Source: Agelas oroides
Lineage: Eukaryota; Porifera; Demospongiae; Agelasida; Agelasidae
Reading direction: 5' to 3'
Length of the DNA: 64,000 bases
NCBI GenBank assembly: GCA_949130485.1
Contig: OX422200.1
Span: 4,882,274 to 4,946,273, forward strand
Under the pieces are notes generated by a model. The model saw only the letters and a program-made list of their open reading frames with translations. It had not been told where the DNA came from and did not search any database. Positions 25,801 to 40,749 of this stretch are shown here, piece after piece; position 1 is the first letter of the stretch; each line of letters opens with the position of its first letter. The position numbers and the translations under genes are program-made.

Positions 25801-28800
25801 GTACTCTGGTGTTCTGCCGCTCTTATGATGATGTGCTCAGTTTGTACCAAACTATGGCCCTTGAACTTGACAGTCGGGGTGCCCTGTACGTGAATGGGAA
25901 AAGCAGAACATCAGAAATCAACTTTGTGACAAGTATGATAGTTGCATTGCTCTTTCAGTCCGCAAGAGTATTGTTTCTTCATTCACGGATTCAGATAGTG
26001 TACAAAGGGTTGTTTTTGCCACAACTGCCTTTTCGATGGGTTTAGACTCACCAACTATTCGGATGGTGATTCACTGGAAGCCACCCAATGATGTGGAGGA
26101 GTACGTGCAAGAAACTGGAAGAAGTGGACGTGATGAAGAGCGCACAATAGCTGTGTTGTACTATGGAAAGAGTAATGGGTCTAGTGACATGGGTCAGTAT
26201 GCTGCAGAGTACAAGAATGAGCCAAACTACCTTGGAGAAAATTGGCTTCTGCATGCCAATCTGCAGCAAAGACCTCCAATCCTTGTAGAGCATCAACTGG
26301 ATCATCAGAGGTCACCCTCCTTGCCTGAGCACTTCTTGAGGAGGACTTCAGGGTCTTAAGAATCTCTGTGATTTCTTCCTTCACAGTTTCGTTTGTTGGA
26401 ATGACCCCAACTGCTGGTATCTACACAAAACATTTTGGAATTACTGACATGTAAAAACTTACTATGTCTGACTTATCTGTCAATTCTTTTAAGTGTACGT
26501 GCTCAATGTGTTGAGGTACACAGGCTTTTAATGGTGCTAGAAATTATAGGTGTTTAACCGAGACTCTAGATGCCAAGATGATATGAATTAAGCTTCTTGC
26601 AGTCATTCAGCAAAGGTAGGAAAACTGTTAATGAAAGTGACTCAACATCAATGTCAGGAAGTTTGTTGCTGTGTTTCCTGACATCAACTCTGTCGTGCAC
26701 AGCATGAGAGTGAAAATAGTGGAATGACTTTGTCTGATTATCCACTCTCATGTCATGAGGAGACACGTTCTTACCTATATTATCACCAACAAGAATATAG
26801 TGTGGATAACATGCTTGTGTGGTGTCTTGAAAGAGACGATCTGAAGACACCCTTTCACCTTCTTGCAGCAACCACACAGCTGTTGTCTTGTTAATGAACA
26901 AGGTCTTGCCTTCATGCTTTATTTCAACAAATGGGCAATGTTTACGCTTGGCCCCTTGGAAGATGTCTCATTCACTTCAGACATTGGTATTGAAGTCCCC
27001 GGGAGTTTTTTGAATGAAAGTCTGTGTAAGGCTGTGAGGCGATCTGCCAGTTTCCAAGTGGTAGGACTATGGATGGTTTGATAAGCCTTGAGTTGAACTT
27101 CACAGCTATATTGCACTGTGTCTTGTACATAAGCTATGGCAGTCGGCTTTCTTACTGCAAACCAAGACCACCATTCTGACGGGATAGAAAGCTTTTGCAG
27201 GTTGTAAGAAAGTGAGAGTGATGATATCGGGGTTTGAGAAGAGAAAAGAAGCTGTGTAGATACTTGCATAGACTTCAGTTCACGGGAATCTCCATCAGCT
27301 CCAAAGCTAACTACTGTGATTCGAGCTCGCTTCTTGGCTTCTGAAAAAATGTGTTTAAAAACAGAGTGGGCAGTAAACTTGTTGTTTGTGCCCATACAAG
27401 CAAAGCAAAAGGCAGGAATACCTTCACTGAGGGGTTGCCAGCCGTAGCGTAGCTCCTGATGGTAGTAAACCGAGCGCCCGGGGCCAAGCATACCAATTGT
27501 TGATCAGTTCAAGACTCAGTTTTAAGTGGTAGTCTCGCGGAGCCAGACTCTCCGAGACTCTCACATGAAAAGACGATGCCCAACACAACACGGTTTGAAC
27601 CACTTGAGATCGAAACACGAGGCTTGTCACGTGAACCAAGCACGTATATGGCCGTTAGCGGACATTAGCGCACGTTAGCAAACGTGATTTCCGATTTCGT
27701 CAAGGCATGACTTCTTGATTGCTGCTGGGATTTCTTGGTGATTTCTGTGATTTTTGTGATTTCAGTGGATGGCGTACGAGATTTCTCCCGTATCGGACCC
27801 CTCGGTTCTGGGTATGCAGAAATTGATTTAGCCAAATCCATACCAGCAATTTCTTTAACTTCAGCCTGTGTCTCCCTCAGGAGTATGCCCGGCCGATTAA
27901 GGTAGGACAATCTTGAATCACAAATCTCAGAATCATGTGGACGGAAATATCATAAAGTGTACACAAAAAGTTTGCACCAAGCTGCTCCCTCTACCTAATA
28001 ATGCCCAAAAACTCAAATTTTAGCCCCTTAGCTAAAATAGAAATTTGCTTCCTCTCCAAGCTCCACCCCCAGTCTGATCACATCATCAACGCACACACAC
28101 ACAAAACAAATAAAAACTTTACGTATGGATTTGTCCTGAGACCACTTAAATTCCAATCTACAGGCACATTTGGACTCAAAAACAGCAATTTGGCTACCGT
28201 AAACTCTGGTTAATAAGCGTATGCGCTTATGAGCGTAAGTGGTGAGCAAACATGCACCTAATAGAGGATATGCGCTAAATAATGTAAAGCCACACCCAAC
28301 AGGTATTGGCATGATGCGCAGAGCTGTACGGTAGGTCGTTAGACGCGTTCACCTGGCCAGGATTGATGTGAAATCTGAAGACTCCATCCTCCTCAAAGAG
28401 AGCGTGGTTCACAACCATCGTGTATTCAAGGAGAAAGCGGGGCTCCACGCGTAGGAGAAATTCTAGTCTCGTAAGCGGCGAAGGGTGTGGCTTGTGACAT
28501 TCGTGTTAGCCAGAGGCGGAAAAAAACGTGTATAGCTCTTCTTTGTTTGACTTCAGGATGACCATTGAGTGTGCTGCATGCTCTTGATACCATGGATTTC
28601 ACTGGATGTCTTGCTATCCATTGTGTACTCTATTTAATGCATATGCACTTAATAGATAATGCCATGTACCAGGAAGGAAGCATGCACCTAATAAATAATA
28701 TGCGCCTAATAGTAAGGTGCGCTTAATAACCAGAGTTTACGGTATGTTGGCTTTCAAGAAAAATTCACACCCCCACTGAATCCAACCAAAACTGAGCCTA

Positions 28801-31800
28801 CTTTCGAAAGCTCAACTCACCCCCTACAAAACTAGATATGCTTTTTCCCGCTCACCTCTAGGCCATGGAGTTGTGGCCACAAACCTACTTCCTGTCATTG
28901 CCCCTAGAATGCCACATTACACACATTCGCGCTAGCACAATATGGGTGGGGCCTACAAGCCCAAAAGTCACTTTTCTACAGTACCTTTGCTAGACAACTG
29001 TGTGATGATACCTGTCTTCCAGGATGGCCTTTCCAACACACTCACAAACATTCAAGCCTACTCGAGCAAGCTTTACACACACAAATAGCCAACCATCACA
29101 TTTAACAAGCTAGAAATTCTTTTAAGTGTTAGAGGATTTCTTCAAAAAGTTTCGTCCAGCCACAAGGAAGTTCCGCCAGGCCACTAAAAAGGGCCGCACA
29201 CCACATCAAACGGACATACCCCCTTGTTGATTCCGGTTGACGCCATGAGAAAATGTAAACAAGCCAATGAATTTCAGTAGTGCCACCAGGGTCACCTGAT
29301 CATGAACTCATTGATCAAAGTTGGCCCAATCAGTGATTCAAGGTTTTCCTACCTTTAATATTCCCCCATTTGTATAATATTGTATGCCACTTTGAGTCTA
29401 AAGTGGGGATTACTCAAGTACATTTATACTTTTTAGTTAAACGTGTGTTTGACAATAACTTTGCGAATTCGCTAGACTACGTGACAAGAATTTCTCATTG
29501 TCATTCTCTGCCCAGCTTTTCATTGCTTGTAGAATGTGCTGGCTGCAAGCTGGGTGCGGGCCTGGGAAGCCAACTTACTTATGAATTGCTTATGTTTATT
29601 GCCTTTACAGCTGCTAGCTGGGAATGGAGAAGTATTTGGGACGGAGCTGTCCAAGAACAAGGTCTACACCATCAGCAGTAGAGCCAAGATTGCTCTCTTT
29701 ACTTGGTCAGGCTGCACTGCCAGAATATCCTCTTTTACGGAACATGTTTGGTTACATACTGCATAGTAGTTATCTGTTGTTTGGGAACTGGGCTAGATGG
29801 ATAAGGATTGCTTGTAAAGTACAAGAGTTATCTGTATGACCAGTATAAACATGCTTGATATCAAGAGCATATTTCGTAATTCAAGTAACATATGTATAAA
29901 TCCTAGATGACAGACCTCTATAATTATAAATCCATACAGGCATTTCTAAGAAAAAGCTACACTTTATTTCACTTAGCTATGCTAAGTGCAGCCATCTTAG
30001 TCATGCTGTTTCTGTCCACCTTAACTTCTTCTTCATGTAACTGGCCTACCAGACGTGGCCTATATCTCACATGAGATCCCAATGGTGATGTACCTTAATG
30101 CACATGTTGCCATTGACCAACTGAGACATCGGAATGAGAGAGAGGGGAAAATAGGGGCAAAGGTGAGAACAGTACATTCGTAGTTTTGTCAACACCAGGG
30201 AAAACTGGTGGCTTCGAATGGGATTTGAGTATACTGTAGTCTCGTGAAAGAGCTCCCACTCGTGAAAGAGCGCCCACCCCCTACTTTTGGCCCAATTTCC
30301 TGGATAGGGTCAAAAATTTATTCGAATGAGCACCCACCCTGGAGCGAGCTTCACGTGGAATTTGAGAAGCACAGCCTCAAGCGCTATGCATATCTGAGGT
30401 AAGAAATTCGTGTAATACTGCACCGAACGTTACTACAGGCATCTTTGCAAAGATGGACGCAGCTAATGCGGTGAGCACTGCGAGCTACACTGTGCTCACT
30501 GTGACATGGTGCCGTTCGGAGTGCCGTGTGCCATCAGGACTCCACTTCAAAGTCGCTGGTTGTTCTGTTGTTTGTTAATGCTTGTCGAATTATTTGCTTC
30601 GAGGGCATTGAGTCACTGTAAACATGACATGGGTGCTCTTGTTAGGTTAAATGCGGAAACACTCGAAAGAGCGCCCACTCCCCTCTTTGGCAGACTTGTA
30701 AGGTGCTCTGCCCATGGGCGCTCTTAGGTGAGACTACGGTATAATATCCATGCCACCAACATCTGAAGCTGCAGGACTAATGTGATTCTGTTATTGGTAG
30801 TAGAGCATTGAGTCAGACATGTATATATACAAATGTAGCCTTTTCGTGTTGCCCTCCTCATTACTTGTTGTAGGTTCTTGTGGTAGGCCCTACTGATGTG
30901 GGAAAGAGTTCAGTGTGCAAGATTCTTCTCAATTATGCTGTCAGGATGGGCAGGCAGCCATGCTTCATTGATCTGGATGTTGGGCAGGTGTGTTGAAACT
31001 ATTAAGATTAGGCTTAGTGACATACGTACATTGTAGGGGATAGTGCTTTGTGTTGTTAACTGGGTGTAGCAACCACAGTATTTGTAATCATGTAGCAAGA
31101 CTAGTTTGTAGGCTGTCTGTCCCCAGGCAAGGTAAGTGATGAAATGCTCAGTACTGATGTTATAAAGCTTGTACTCCTAACTGGTTCCATTATGAAACAA
31201 GCGTAATTGTTTTATCATGTACTAAAGTCAGTGTGATATGGGCTTACCATTCAAAACATATGTGAGAAGCACTACTCCAAACAAGATTGATATTTCACTT
31301 CACCATATCACGTCCCCATGGGCAATGTCGACAAAGTTAGTCTACAGAGTTGTCACGTTGCTTTGAGCTTACATGATAAATACATCACACACACAATTAA
31401 TATGTACTATAACTATATAGGCTCAGTGTTATGGGACAATACCGGTTTGTAAACAAAATAGTTTACGTATACACAATTATAGTTAATGTTTACTGGAAAC
31501 ACCACTCATGTACACTACAGTTTACATGTATACAATTATAGTTTACAAAGTTACTTTAGTACATGATAAATATATATTGTTTACTGGAAATATCACTCGT
31601 CTGTTGGCTGTATTGGCACTACTCACCATAGTACAAAGCTATACCGGAAAATATCAAGGGTTTGTTGCCGTCTGTATTGTTACGAGTGCGCATCATGAGT
31701 AACAGTGCCAATGGCAAGAAACGAGTGACATTTTTTCCGGTATAGCTTGGTACTATGGTGATAATAATTTTATCATACGAACCTTCGATTTCATTGCACA

Positions 31801-34800
31801 TTCAGATGCACGCATGTGATACGGATTCACGCACTTGATACAGATTCTCGCATGACTTGTAGTACTGATATGGATTCTTGTGTGACTTGTAGTACAAAAT
31901 ACGGCTTTTTATAAACTGCGCGGAGCTGCAAGGCCTCTCCATTGACTCCCATACATTCGGGTGAGTTAGACGTATGATGAATATATTTATCGCCACATTC
32001 CAGAATGAATTGCTTGGATGAGTAATTCAAACTATTACACAGATCAGGAAATATTTTTTGGCTGTCTGAACTGGACTGTACTCTACAGTAACCTTTAAAA
32101 TAGATATTAGAAGAGGGAGGGAAAACATGGAATTTGGAATAACAGAACAATGGAATAACTTTTGATGTGACTTTGCTATGTACTTTGCCGACACAGCACA
32201 TAAAATTGCCATCAAGCTATCTGTATTTGAAGTTGTCGAGCTGCACTGAACACCAGGAAAGCCTTGTGGGAGACTTTCATAGTTCATTTAATGCACTGTG
32301 AGCAGGCTGCAGTAAGCTTGCTGAATATCTACCTAGTCCTGTTTTGAATGTAGTCAGACCTAGCCACTTGGAACTAAGAGTTGACTGTGCCTCTGTCTGT
32401 TGGGCTTTATCATTGGGGTGAACCTGAGCGAGCCCCACACTAGGCGGACTGCATTGCAACGATGCGTGTGTATATCTGTCTGTCTGTTTATTTGTTGGTT
32501 TGCTTGTGGCCATATACTGTAACTTTTAAATGAGCGCATTTAAATATTGCACGAAGCTTGAATGTCTTCGAGTAGTAAAGCTTCGTGCAGTAGGTGAAGG
32601 CTACTGCCATAGTGCAGCATCAGTGACCCGAAGTGAAGACAACTGAAGTTGAAGCACACATGGCAACTTGCTGTGGTTTGTACAACTATTAACCTTCAAT
32701 GGCAGGCTGATCACAACGGTGCAAACTATGGATGGTTGTTGAAGTCACTGCAGGTACGTAAGGACCATGCATAAACGGCACTTATAAATGGCGGAGACTC
32801 AGCCCATGATTTGAGCGTGAAGCTTAGTCCATGCATGTGTAGCCACAGTTGCTGAAGTAATGGCTGCACTTTGTTGGCATATGTGATACCTAACTATCTC
32901 TGGTGAGGACTTAGCTACTACATTATCAAGTTTGGCTTATAGTAGATAGTGGCAAATCTTGCTATGTGCTATGAAAAGTAGCAAATCAGCGGTGTGCTGC
33001 TAACTCAGGCTTGCCCATGATGATCAATGATCTGACTAGTAGATAATAGAGAAAGAGTCAACTGTATATGACTTTGTGAAAGGAAGGCGGTTCTTTGTTC
33101 TTGTGCTGTTCACACAGAAACCTTTGACGGAATGATGAGATGTGAAGGATTACAAAAGGATCACCAACCTGTGAGCAACTATCGAGGTCTCTCACAAGTC
33201 CTGCTCAGTCTCTGTAGTTCCTGTACAACTCCAGATGCAGATAGCAATAAGATGGCTAACTCACTGGATGACGATTGCACATGCTGTACACATGCTATGT
33301 AGGCACTTTCTTTCCAGTCAACAAGTTATTCTGTTCTGTTATTCTTTACTTTGTGTTTTATTGCTTCTGGATAGGCAGCCAGGTGACTTCTCACCTGACA
33401 GGATGTGGTTGTTGTGGGTAATTTTAGTCTCGTGCCCAGACCCCACCCGCGAGGAGAGGGTCTGGTGACATCCGGCTGATTCCTCGGGCTTCATTAAAAA
33501 TTCATAGCTTACTGTATGCATAGTTGGGAACTGATAGCTAATTTACGCGCCAAAAAAGTGCTGTGTCATCGAGTTGAAGTAGTCAAGAATTTCCGGTGTT
33601 GCACTACAGATTGTTTTTTCTGCAACGTGATTGGCGGTTGCAAAATTGTCCGCCGAAAGCAATCAACGTTAATGAAGCCCGAGGGATCAGCCGGATGTCA
33701 CCAGACCCTCTCCTCGCGGGTGGGGTCTGGGCACGAGACTAGGGTAATTTCTGCTTGAGCTTGTTTACTTTAGTCCCTCTAATTAGGGAATTTTCTACTT
33801 ATTAGAACACAGTAATAGGATTATTTAAACTCTCTCTAATTCACAGAACAAGTTGTTTTTGAATTTCAATTCAATCAAGTTATACAGTTATTGTGAGCAA
33901 AGTGCAGTAGCTGTGTGCTTCCCTAGTAGTGCATTGAAAAACTGAGTATCCAGCTAGCTACTTCAGAGATCTGTACATCACAGGAGACCAAAGACAGTGT
34001 ACAGGTGGTAGGTACACTAGCACAAACCATTCCTATGAGTTCTGTACATGTGGTGCTTAAAAATGGCCATAGCACAAATGGAAGGTTTACAAACTACTCT
34101 GAAAGGGCAGGTAGACTCACCAGATGGCATCAGGTAGACTACTCTGAAGTAGCTTAGAAAGGGCAGGTAGACTCACCAGATGGCATTGGGTAGATTCCTT
34201 CTACTGTTTTTATTGTCAACCAACATACGTACAAGTAAATCGACTGTTACTAAACTAGACAGCTCAAACAGTGAAATGGTCCGCAAATGCTGCCATGAGC
34301 TTTTCTCCCTGTGCCCACCTCCCTTTCTCTCACCGATTCTGCTTGTGCAGAGCGTATCTCCTAACCATTTTGTGCAAAAAGTCATTATTGATTAACAATT
34401 CACCCTCATTTTCCACTATGATACATGTATACACATTTCTGTAATACTTAGTGGTGTTGAATCACATTGCATTTTCTGTGTTCCTTCACAGGGTTCCATT
34501 TCAATTCCTGGAACACTTGGTAAGGGTTACATATAATTACATGGTATGCACACATAGTGTGCATGTATCCATGCACATATGCTAGTCCATATTTATGTGC
34601 ATGTGCCTTGTTGGGGCGAGCCTGAGCGAGCCCCACACTAGCGGGACTGCATTGCAAGATGCGTGTGTATGTTGGTTTGTTTGTACGTTTGCGGCCATAT
34701 ACCGTAAATTTTAAATATGCATAAATATTTCCCGAAAATTGAACGTCCTCGTGCACTTCGTATAGCTAGGTAGCCTCGATAGGTGAAGGGCAATGCTGGG

Positions 34801-37800
34801 CTACTGCTAGAGTGTAGTGTCGGCAACCGTAGCGGAGACGCCTCAAGTTGAAGCACGTACAGCACCTTGCTTCTTGTTTGTCACAGCAGCTACGGACCGA
34901 CCATCAATGGCAGGCTGCTCGCAGACCGTACAAATTATATACGCCGGTTTGAGACCGTTTCAGTTAAGGTGCGTGCATAAATGGAACTCATAAACGCTAG
35001 TGATTCAGCTCATGATTTCCTTATAATCTATTCATGTGTAGCCATAGTAGCTGCTTGCTCAGGCTCGCCCCCACAATGTTCTACATTTTCTAGTAGGGAT
35101 CTTGGTATTACACAAGGGGGAGAAGTACCATCATGTATTCAGATACATGAGATAAGTACAATGACAAGAATATACAGATGGCTATGACAGTCTGGGGCAC
35201 AAGATGGCTTCCAAGGGGAAGGCAATAGTAAAAAACAGACAGTACATCTACAACCTATTTATACAAAACAGGCTGTAGTCTGTGAAAAGGTTTGTTAAAT
35301 CCTAGCTTCAGCAGTTTCTTGAACTGAAGATCGGATGCAGGCATAGTTTAGACAGTATACTCTTTGGCAAGTTGTTTCAACAGACTGAAAGTACACGTCA
35401 GAGAAACTGAGAGGCCTCTGTCTTCCAGGTCACTGACCAGTTGGAGGTAGAGTGGATTTTAGATTTCTTTTTCCTGGCAGCTTGGAGGGCTTTTCTTGTG
35501 TTGGTAGGGGGGACATTGAGTTCTAGAATGTTGACTGGCATGTCTTCTACTAGGACAATGTCGGGTCTTGCCAGAGATGTGCTGATGTTGGTAGGAATTG
35601 TTGCAGGAAGAGAATCAGATTCTCAGATATGGTGATATCAGCTTAAAGGTAGAGTAGATGTGGGTAGTTCATTCCTGATACCGGAGAGAAGGCAGTTTAA
35701 AACTGAATCGTGCCTCCATGTATACCGACCCTGGGCAAGGGCTTCCTGGCATCCGTTCAGTATATGGGCTGATGTTGGACTGAGGGAGTCAAATAATGGA
35801 TATTGGCTGCAGATCTATAGTGCCAGCATTGGAGGCTGAGAAAAGTTGGTAGACAATCTGCACTGGCCTGGATGAGGAACAACAGTTGGCCAGCAGGTAG
35901 TCCAGCTTGTAGGTGGTTCCATGTCAGTGATTGCAGTTCAAAGAGAATGATGCCTTTAAGTTTCGATTGGAACAGTAAAGGAGTAAGGATTAATCAGTAA
36001 ATGTACTGATTTAAAATTTCTCATTGGACTGACAAACTGACAAACGGATAAACATAACCAATGCTTAATCCTTTGCACATGTGCGCATGGAGTATATAAA
36101 ACGACCACAGTGTTGGACCATTCTTGGGTTTTTAATTCACTTCTGTATACTGAAGTACTGAAGTATACTTGGCATGATTAATGTTTTCGCTCTATTTCTA
36201 AAATCTCCCCCCCACACACTCTGCATGCACACACTCATGTCTTATACACACACAAACAAACAAATGTAGCCATTCTGCCAATTGAAAGACCATGTGATGT
36301 GGAGAGTGGTGAATTCAACAAGCAGGCCTCATTGGTCTATCACTTTGGTCACACTTCCCCTGGACCCAACATCAAGCTATACAACACAGTTGTATCTGCT
36401 CTTGTCAGTATGTTCAAGAAGAGGTGTAACGTCAACCAAAAAAGTAAGGCAAAGAACGAATAAGCTTTTCCAAATGTAAGTTTGGATCCGTTTTCACTTT
36501 CCCTTCCCTCATAGATAACGCTGCTGGGTGTGTAGTTAACACATGTGGTTGGGTGGATGGAGGAGGGTACAAAGTATTGCTACATGCTGCAAAAGAACTA
36601 GCAGGTGAGCTAGACTCTACACTGCAACCCCAAGAGACATGAAGCTGCAGTGCATTTGTAGCTGAAATCATAACAGTATGTGTGATGAGCTACAAAAGAA
36701 CAAGAAGGTGAACTGGATTTAGTAAGTGGGAACATTTGAGTTCCTGTCTCTAATTACTGACTTCTAGAATTGACAATCGCAGTGTAGCTCGATGTTCCTT
36801 GGGATTGTAGGGCTATAGTCTCCGGTCAAACCTCAGTAAAGTATTCTATTGGGTGCACTCAGCATGATAATAAGACTTCAGAAAGAGTCACTAAGTCATC
36901 AGGTCTGAGCTCTTGTGCCCTTGTTCACTGGCCCTTACTTTCTCCCTCTCCAGTGGATGTGGTGTTGGTGCTGGATCATGAACGACTGTACAATGACCTC
37001 CAGAGGGACCTCCCCCGCACCACACACATTGTCCCCCTTCCAAAGTCTGGAGGGGTACGTAAGGTCTCACATGTGGTTTGATTTTCTGGTGAAGTGTTTT
37101 AGTGCTGGACGGAGTATTTATACAGTGCTACTAACTTTAGAGCGTGGTCTCATGACTGAGGACTCAAAAGATTATGTCAGTCTCAAGCTAGGCTAAATCT
37201 ACTTGATTACTTGTTATAGAAAACGTTTGAACATATTCTTTAGCCTTGTATCCAGTGTGCAAAAAACCGGAGGAGTGCCTGGTGCACACTGTTTGTGCAT
37301 GTGCTTAATCCATAACTTATAACCCAATCACAGATCCTGGTAGCAATGCCAATATTATAACACAGAAAATAACATGGAGTCTCCTCATTTTAGGACTCTC
37401 CTTGAGACTAAGCGAGTTACAGCAAATCTGCCAATTGAACTGTGTGATGCCCAGCATTGATGTATCTAAAGTTGAGCATATGAGAGTTGGTAGGCCATCA
37501 TAGTCTTACCAAGCAAAGCTACGTAGGTTATTAATCTTGCATGTCATATCTGGTGATATGCATTGGATCTGGCTTGTGAAACTAGATGGCTATAAGTCAC
37601 AGAGAATCCGCCAAAGTGGCTCACTGCTAGTACTTGAACTTTGTCACAGTATACTTCCCTCAAACCCTCAAGTGTAACGTCATAAGGTGTGTTTGGATCT
37701 TGTCTGTTTGCCTGGTATCTACCCATAGGAGAGAAATATGTCACTGCTTGCATGATCAATATTTATGTAGCTTGGACACAGACATATTCCTGAAGTACTG

Positions 37801-40718
37801 ATTTGGGTGCTTGGCAAGTGCCTAAGTATTTAAATGTAAATACAAAAGCTGTACAGAGTAAGAACTATACACAACAGGATTCACATTGGGAGCAGACGGA
37901 TATTGGGAAGTGGTGGGTGTTCCAGTGTGTACTTCATCTTGTGTGGAGAAACAGTGTACTGTGATCATGATCTTTCTTAGTGCTAATTGCTGAATGCCTT
38001 AGCGTAAGGCACATAATTGTGTGGCGTGGCAGGCACTGGTGAGGGCTTAGTCCAAGATTGTGCTTGTGTATGTGTATGTCTGTAATGGTTTTATGGTTGA
38101 AGTTAGCCTCGTTCCCAGGCCCAAAGAGGAGGAGGAGAAAGGGCCTGGTTTCAGCCGTCCGCGCATGCGCTTAATTATCTCTGATTTAAGCACGTGTTGA
38201 TGAGTGGGAAGGTCCTAATGACGCCTTCAAAGTCACATGGTCGATTGCATGACGTCGTTATTGAACGTTACTATTCACCAGCTAGCTAGCTAGCCTGAAT
38301 AGCTTTTATCTCAGCGCTTTGGCTAACAGCCTTGCAATGAAGATCGCTAGCAGAAAGGCCAGACGGAAGTGCAATGGAAGCCCAAGTTACCTCTTGAGAT
38401 GTTTTTACCGGTAGGTAGCCTCTTCTTCTCGTCAGCCGACTCCACGGGAGCCCGTACTTTCCGTTTATAGCTTCAAATCAGCCATTGCTAAGATAAATCT
38501 ACGGACAGTGTAACACTTATTATCATACGTCTAACTCACGCTAATGTATGGGAGTCAATGGGGAACAGTGGCGTAGCCAGAATAGAGTAGTTGGTCGGGC
38601 ACAGGTAGGGCACACGTACGGTGCTGCGCAGAGGCGGCGGAAGGTACTTACGATTGGGGGGGCACCAATGATGGTGCGTGCGTAAGCACGCACGCGCTGG
38701 GGTGGTCTGGGGGCATGCTCTGAGATCGCTTCTGAGGCCATATTTGTACTCAAATTTATATTTGGACTCGATGCCGCTAGAATACTGGGCCCGAGTGTTT
38801 TTGGAGTGCTGCTCGCCATGTTCAGGGATCGCTGAGCCATCACTGCACGTGTTCCAGCGACGGGGTATGGTTCGAAAGGAATCAAAAAGGTCACCGTACC
38901 AGACAGTTTGAAGGGGGGGGGGGGGGGGGGGGGGGGGGCACTAAAGGGCAAATCCTTACCAAGGGGGGGCACGTGCCCCTGCCCCCCCCCCCCCCCCCCC
39001 CGGTTCCGCCGCCTATGCTGCGCAATGTGCGGAAAGTTAGCGTGCGGAAAACTAAACTACAACAAGCGAATGCTCGGGCACAAGCAAAAGTTGCTCGGGC
39101 ACGTGCCCGGGTGTGCCGGGGCTTGGCTACGCCACTGATGGGGAAGCCTTGCAGCTGCACGCAGTTTATAAAAAGCCGTATTTTTTGCTACAAGTCACGT
39201 GAGAATCTGTATCAGTACTGCAAGTCACGTGAGAATCCGTATCAGTACTGCAAGTCACGCGAGAATCCATATCAGTTACTACAAGTCATGCGAGAATCCG
39301 TATCAGGTACTACAAGTCACGTGCGCTGCGTCTGAACGTGCAATGAAATCGAAGATTCGTATGATAAAATCATTATCACCATAGTACCAAGCTATACCGG
39401 AAAAAATATCACTCGTTTGTTGCCGTTGGCATTGTTACTCGTGCTGCGCACTCGTAACAATACAGACGGCAACAAACTCATGATATTTTCCGGTATAGCT
39501 TTGTACTATGGTGATACTTATAATTATAGTATCAATATAGGCGTCACGAGCGTACGGAAGTATATCAATAGTATGCGGAGGCGGTGGAATTCCACCGCAA
39601 TTAAGCGCATGCGGGAACGGCTGAAACCAGGCCCTTTCTCCTCCTCTTCGGGCCTGGAAACGAGGCTAGGTTGAAGTATACAAGTTGTACGTTAGTTTAC
39701 ATACCCCACTGCACTCTATGCGACAAAGACGACGACAAGCTAGGAGGGCCATTAACGAAGACAGTTATTATAATAACTTACTGTATGGTGGTGCAATACA
39801 AAAGACGACAAGAGACTTGTGCACTAGCAGCAAGTGATTCACTTATCATTGGTAAGGGATACACTTAGCGTAACCACGTCTAGCTTATGGTACACTTCTT
39901 GTAACCTTGTCTATGAGTTGGAGGTAGCCCTAGTGTACAGAATTGTAAGTTGAGTGTGGCCAGGATGGACGTAGGATCGTACTGGATTGTCCACCTGCAG
40001 AAGTTCAGTGGTGTTGGGAGACAGTCAATTTATTGTTATAAATGACATTTGGCTGGCATGGAGGGAGAGCATGACTTGGAACTACATATGAGACTCTTTT
40101 TGAAGTTGGACAGTGCTTAGGAAGGACAAATAGGGATCTGAGATGAGAGTTCCAGTGGTAAATGTGCTTGATGGTGAAGGTATTATCAAGGTGGGGGGTG
40201 GTGTGGGTGCTAGGAGGGCTGAAAGGATGCAGAGGCATCTTGATGGGATAGACTGTCTTTTTCAAAGATGGGATCTGAAAGAAGTATGCCCACAAGGTCT
40301 AATCCCATAATGTCTAATGGTTATAATGTCTAATACTTTTTGGATTTGTACCGGAATGTCTAATGACGGTATAATTATCACTTAACTGCTGATTATAAAG
40401 TCATGCAAATTCAAAAGCAAAACGATAAGGTCAAAGTATAAGACAAGCATGCCTTCAAGCTCTTGCTGTTTGGCACACTCATCCAGCACATAGGGATTGA
40501 ATGCAATGTCAATGAAGAGGTCTTTAGTTCTCTTCCCATTTTTTTGGTCGCATGGCTCAGCGTACATACATACACACATACATACATACATACATACATA
40601 CATACATACATACACACACACATACATACATACACACACATATACATACTTACACACACACATACATACATACATACATACATACATACATACATACATA
40701 CATACACACACACATACA

Positions 40719-40749
<31 letters not shown>

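Larger units (their letters stand above)
38104..39668. mobile_element. Outer TIR element holding nested insertions
   Basis: Inverted ends tagcctcgttcccaggccca and gggcctggaaacgaggcta continue through aagggcctggtttcagccgt and its complement (about 70 bp). Inside lies copy 2 of the hairpin-headed repeat, itself split by a hAT-like element. It lies in CLP1 intron 9. Confidence 0.85.

Noticed and set aside
38541..39335. Proline-rich and glycine-rich open frames
   Set aside because: They come from homopolymer G and C runs in the hAT-like element and the tandem repeats beside it.
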